NCBI GenBank assembly: GCA_003242685.1
Contig: QGVD01000004.1
Span: forward strand, 1 to 64,000
DNA length: 64,000 bases
Direction: 5' to 3'
From: Pseudomonadota bacterium
GTDB lineage: Bacteria > Pseudomonadota > Gammaproteobacteria > Steroidobacterales > Steroidobacteraceae
Position numbers and translations under genes: made by a program
The notes under the pieces: generated by a model
Database searches by the model: none
What the model saw: only the letters and a program-made list of their open reading frames with translations
What the model was told of the DNA's origin: nothing
Shown: piece after piece, positions 61,694-64,000 of the stretch
Layout: each line of letters opens with the position of its first letter
How positions within the stretch are numbered: the first letter of the stretch is position 1

Positions 61694-62635
61694 ATGGCCT
61701 GGCTCACGCAGATCCTCGAAGTCCTCGCCGCACTCGTCGCCGCGCCACTGTTCCTCGGCTGGGTGAACAAGTGCCGCGCATGGCTCCAGAACCGCAGCGC
61801 GCCGAGCCTGCTGCAGCCGTACCGCGGCATCCGCAAGCTCTTCTTCAAGGACGCCGTCATCGCCGAGAACGCCTCGCCGCTGTTCCGGCTCGCACCCTAC
61901 GTCGTGTTCGGCGCGATGGTGCTCGCCGCGGCGATCATTCCTTCGATGGGCACGCGGCTGCCGTTCTCGTCCGCGGCCGACGCGATCGCCCTCGTGGGGC
62001 TCCTAGCCACCGCGCGCGTATTCCAGTCGCTCGCGGCGATGGACGTCGGGACGGCATTCGGCAGTCTCGGCGCGCGCCGCGAGATGATGATCGGCTTCCT
62101 CGCCGAGCCGGCGCTGCTGATGGTGATCTTCGTCGCCTCGCTCATCTCGGCGACCACCGCGCTGCCCGTGATCTCCGAGCGCCTCGCCGTGCAGTCGGTA
62201 GGCCTCTATCCGAGCCTCGCGTTCACGGCGGTGGCATTCACGATGGTGCTGCTCGCGGAGAATGCCCGCATTCCCGTCGACAACCCGGCCACTCACCTCG
62301 AGCTCACCATGATCCACGAGGCGATGCTGCTCGAGTACTCGGCGCGTCATCTCGCGCTCATGGAGTGGGCGGCCGCTCTCAAGCTCTTCAACTACGCCTG
62401 CATCGGCTTCGCGCTGTTCGTGCCCTGGGGCGTGTCGACTACCGCGACGGGACCCGCCGGCCTGCTCTTCGCCATTCCGCTGCTCGCCGCCAAGCTCGCC
62501 GTAGCGGGCGTCGGGCTCGCGCTGATCGAGACGCTCTCGGCGAAGCTGCGCGTGTTCCGCGCGCCTGAGTTCCTGGCCACCGCCTTCCTGCTCGCCGTGC
62601 TGGGTCTCCTGGTGCGGCTGCTGCTCGGATCCTGA
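61694..62635 (+). CDS. hyfC: Hydrogenase-4 component C-like subunit (NuoH family)
   Basis: The 313-residue NuoH/HyfC-type subunit links the membrane arm to the hydrophilic module. Conserved blocks are LLQPYRGIRKLFFKDAVIAE, the Glu-containing AENARIPVDNPATHLELTMI, HEAMLLEYSARHLALMEWA and AKLRVFRAPEFLA. The ATG at 61694 is chosen; a GTG at 61688 would overlap the hyfB stop. About eight membrane helices are present. Confidence 0.92.
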   Translation: MAWLTQILEVLAALVAAPLFLGWVNKCRAWLQNRSAPSLLQPYRGIRKLFFKDAVIAENASPLFRLAPYVVFGAMVLAAAIIPSMGTRLPFSSAADAIALVGLLATARVFQSLAAMDVGTAFGSLGARREMMIGFLAEPALLMVIFVASLISATTALPVISERLAVQSVGLYPSLAFTAVAFTMVLLAENARIPVDNPATHLELTMIHEAMLLEYSARHLALMEWAAALKLFNYACIGFALFVPWGVSTTATGPAGLLFAIPLLAAKLAVAGVGLALIETLSAKLRVFRAPEFLATAFLLAVLGLLVRLLLGS

Positions 62636-62639
62636 AGCG

Positions 62640-63308
62640 ATGAACCCGATGCCCTTCGACGTGCAGCTCCTCAACGCGCTCTCGGCGCTGCTCCTGCTGC
62701 TCGCCTTCGCCATGCTCTCGCAGCGGCGGATCGTCACCCTGGTGAGCCTGCTCGCGGTGCAGGGCGTGCTGCTGCTCGCCGCGACGCTCCTTCTCGCCTG
62801 GCGCACGGGCGAGACCCATCTCTATTTCTCCGCCGCTCTCACCCTGGGGCTCAAGGTGATCTTCCTGCCGTGGGTGCTGTACCGGCTCATCCGCCGGCTC
62901 GGCGTCTACTGGGACAGTGAGCCGCTCATCAACATTCCGGGCACGATGCTCATCGGGCTCCTGATCGTCGTGTTCGCTTTCGGCCTCGCGCAGCCGATCT
63001 CGGAGCTCGCGAGCACCGCGACGCGCAGCGCGATCGGCATCGCCGTCGCCGTGATCCTGCTCTCCTTCCTCATGATGATCACGCGCCGCAAGGCGATGTC
63101 GCAGGTCGTGGGGTTCCTCTCCATGGAGAACGGACTGTTCTTCGGCGCGATGAGCGCCACCTACGGCATGCCGATGATCGTGGAGCTCGGCGTCGCGCTC
63201 GACGTGCTCGTGGCGATGCTCGTGCTCGGTGTGTTCTTTTTCCAGATCCGCGAGCAGTTCGACAGCCTCGATCTGCACCACCTCGAGTCGCTCAAGGAGA
63301 AGCGCTGA
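62640..63308 (+). CDS. hyfE: Hydrogenase-4 component E-like subunit
   Basis: The 222-residue protein has about six membrane helices. It matches HyfE, a NuoK-like protein with an extension: QRRIVTLVSLLAVQGVLLLA, HLYFSAALTLGLKVIFLPW, GFLSMENGLFFGAMS (Glu) and VELGVALDVLVAMLVLGVFF. It ends in a charged cytoplasmic tail (DLHHLESLKEKR). It lies four bases after hyfC and one base before hyfF. Confidence 0.92.
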   Translation: MNPMPFDVQLLNALSALLLLLAFAMLSQRRIVTLVSLLAVQGVLLLAATLLLAWRTGETHLYFSAALTLGLKVIFLPWVLYRLIRRLGVYWDSEPLINIPGTMLIGLLIVVFAFGLAQPISELASTATRSAIGIAVAVILLSFLMMITRRKAMSQVVGFLSMENGLFFGAMSATYGMPMIVELGVALDVLVAMLVLGVFFFQIREQFDSLDLHHLESLKEKR

Positions 63309-63309
63309 C

Positions 63310-64000
63310 GTGGAATTCCTGCTGCTGCTCGGAACGCCGCTCGTCGGGGCTGCCGCGCTCGCGGTCTGGGGCGCGCGCCCGCGCGCTCCCGAGCTCAACG
63401 TGGTCTTCAGCCTCGCCACCTTCCTCGCCGCCTGCGCGCTCACGGTGCGCGTGATCGGGGAGGGCGAGCTGATCGTCGCCCGCGAGCAGTTCTTCATCGA
63501 CGCGTTCAACGTGTTCCTGGTGGCGCTCACCGCGTTCGTGGGCTTCACGACCTCGCTCTTCTCGCGGCCGTACATGCGGGTGGAGATGGAGCACGGGCGG
63601 GTCACGCCGCGGCGCCTCCGCCTCTACCACAGCATGTATCAGCTCTTCATGGCGACGATGCTGATCGCGCTGACCACCAACAATCTCGGCCTGCTGTGGG
63701 TCGCGATGGAGGCGGCGACGCTCTCGACGGTGCTGCTCGTCACCCTGTACCGCACGCCCGCGAGCCTCGAGGCCGGCTGGAAGTACTTCATTCTGTGCGG
63801 CGTCGGCATCGCGCAGGCGCTGTTCGGAACGATCCTGCTCTACTTCGCGGCCGAATCCGTGCTCGGCGTCGAAGGCGTGAACGCGCTGCTCTGGACGCAC
63901 CTCGACAGCGTGAAGGGCGACCTCGAGCCCACCGTGCTCAGCCTCGCGTTCGTGTTCCTGCTCGTCGGCTACGGCACCAAGGTCGGGCTCGCACCGCTCC
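63310..64000 (+). CDS. hyfF: Hydrogenase-4 component F-like subunit, cut by window edge
   Basis: About 230 residues are visible from a GTG start: EFLLLLGTPLVGAAALAVWG, then SRPYMRVEMEHGRVTPRRLR, LYHSMYQLFMATMLIALTTN, LGLLWVAMEAATLSTVLLVT and FLLVGYGTKVGLAPL. These are the N-terminal helices of the NuoN/HyfF antiporter-like family, with the key Glu in VAMEAAT. The rest, and any hydrogenase large and small subunits, lie beyond base 64000. Confidence 0.9.
   Translation, partial: MEFLLLLGTPLVGAAALAVWGARPRAPELNVVFSLATFLAACALTVRVIGEGELIVAREQFFIDAFNVFLVALTAFVGFTTSLFSRPYMRVEMEHGRVTPRRLRLYHSMYQLFMATMLIALTTNNLGLLWVAMEAATLSTVLLVTLYRTPASLEAGWKYFILCGVGIAQALFGTILLYFAAESVLGVEGVNALLWTHLDSVKGDLEPTVLSLAFVFLLVGYGTKVGLAPL

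Overview
The window is G+C-rich and spans the replication-origin region of a bacterial chromosome, most likely a gammaproteobacterium of the Xanthomonadales/Nevskiales/Steroidobacterales kind. This placement is an inference from gene order: rpmH-rnpA-yidD-yidC-mnmE to the left of dnaA, dnaA-dnaN-recF-gyrB to the right, glnA-DUF4124-ntrB-ntrC, and gpsA-secB-grxC-rhodanese. The origin itself is probably the dnaA-dnaN spacer (19957-20163), which holds DnaA-box-like sequences. Two parS centromere sites lie in recF. Core genes left of the origin are mostly on the minus strand and those right of it mostly on the plus strand, as expected for two replichores.

Left arm (1-18.4 kb). pyrF (partial) and mnmG form a translationally coupled pair. 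About 12 kb separate mnmG from mnmE, two genes that are usually close together. That block holds an orphan hybrid histidine kinase, a secreted alpha/beta hydrolase, a NatAB-like ABC exporter, a cluster of small proteins (HExxH metallopeptidase-like, two DUF551-like paralogues, a zinc ribbon, an SRAP/YedK DNA-crosslink protein, a SWIM-type zinc-finger mini-operon), an FkbM methyltransferase, a secreted ankyrin protein and a DJ-1/PfpI protein. mnmE, yidC, yidD, rnpA and rpmH follow.

Right arm, housekeeping (18.5-48 kb). dnaA, dnaN, recF and gyrB come first, then plsC and an unusual single-chain glycyl-tRNA synthetase (alpha and beta subunits fused). The nitrogen-control locus glnA-ntrB-ntrC has a textbook sigma-54 promoter and two NtrC sites. 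Next are a deleted mscS remnant, pyrD (class 1B), trmL, gpsA, secB, grxC, an inactive-looking rhodanese, envC and ctpA with a GGDEF-EAL gene between them, a DedA protein, a diguanylate cyclase response regulator, an SRPBCC protein plus a four-helix membrane protein, an OPT transporter and a stand-alone HemD-like protein.

Right arm, accessory (48.9-64 kb). About 1 kb without an intact gene contains a decayed piece of a NasT-type (ANTAR) nitrate regulator and an orphan sigma-54 promoter pointing at a TorF-like porin. Next is an ECF sigma / anti-sigma / subtilase operon in which the anti-sigma's extracytoplasmic domain looks like a subtilase propeptide. Then come an AAC(3)-like acetyltransferase and a divergent heme/porin/CHRD locus: a monoheme-porin fusion, a heme-Ig lipoprotein and a 954-residue lipoprotein with five CHRD domains and a C-terminal heme-like domain. 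The window ends in a hydrogenase-4-type membrane module, hyfB-hyfC-hyfE-hyfF (the last cut by the window edge).

The best candidates for undescribed biology are the heme/porin/CHRD locus (54283-59315) and the ECF/anti-sigma/subtilase circuit (50731-53401). I saw no rRNA, tRNA, CRISPR array, intact insertion sequence or prophage. All family assignments come from reading the translations, not from database searches.
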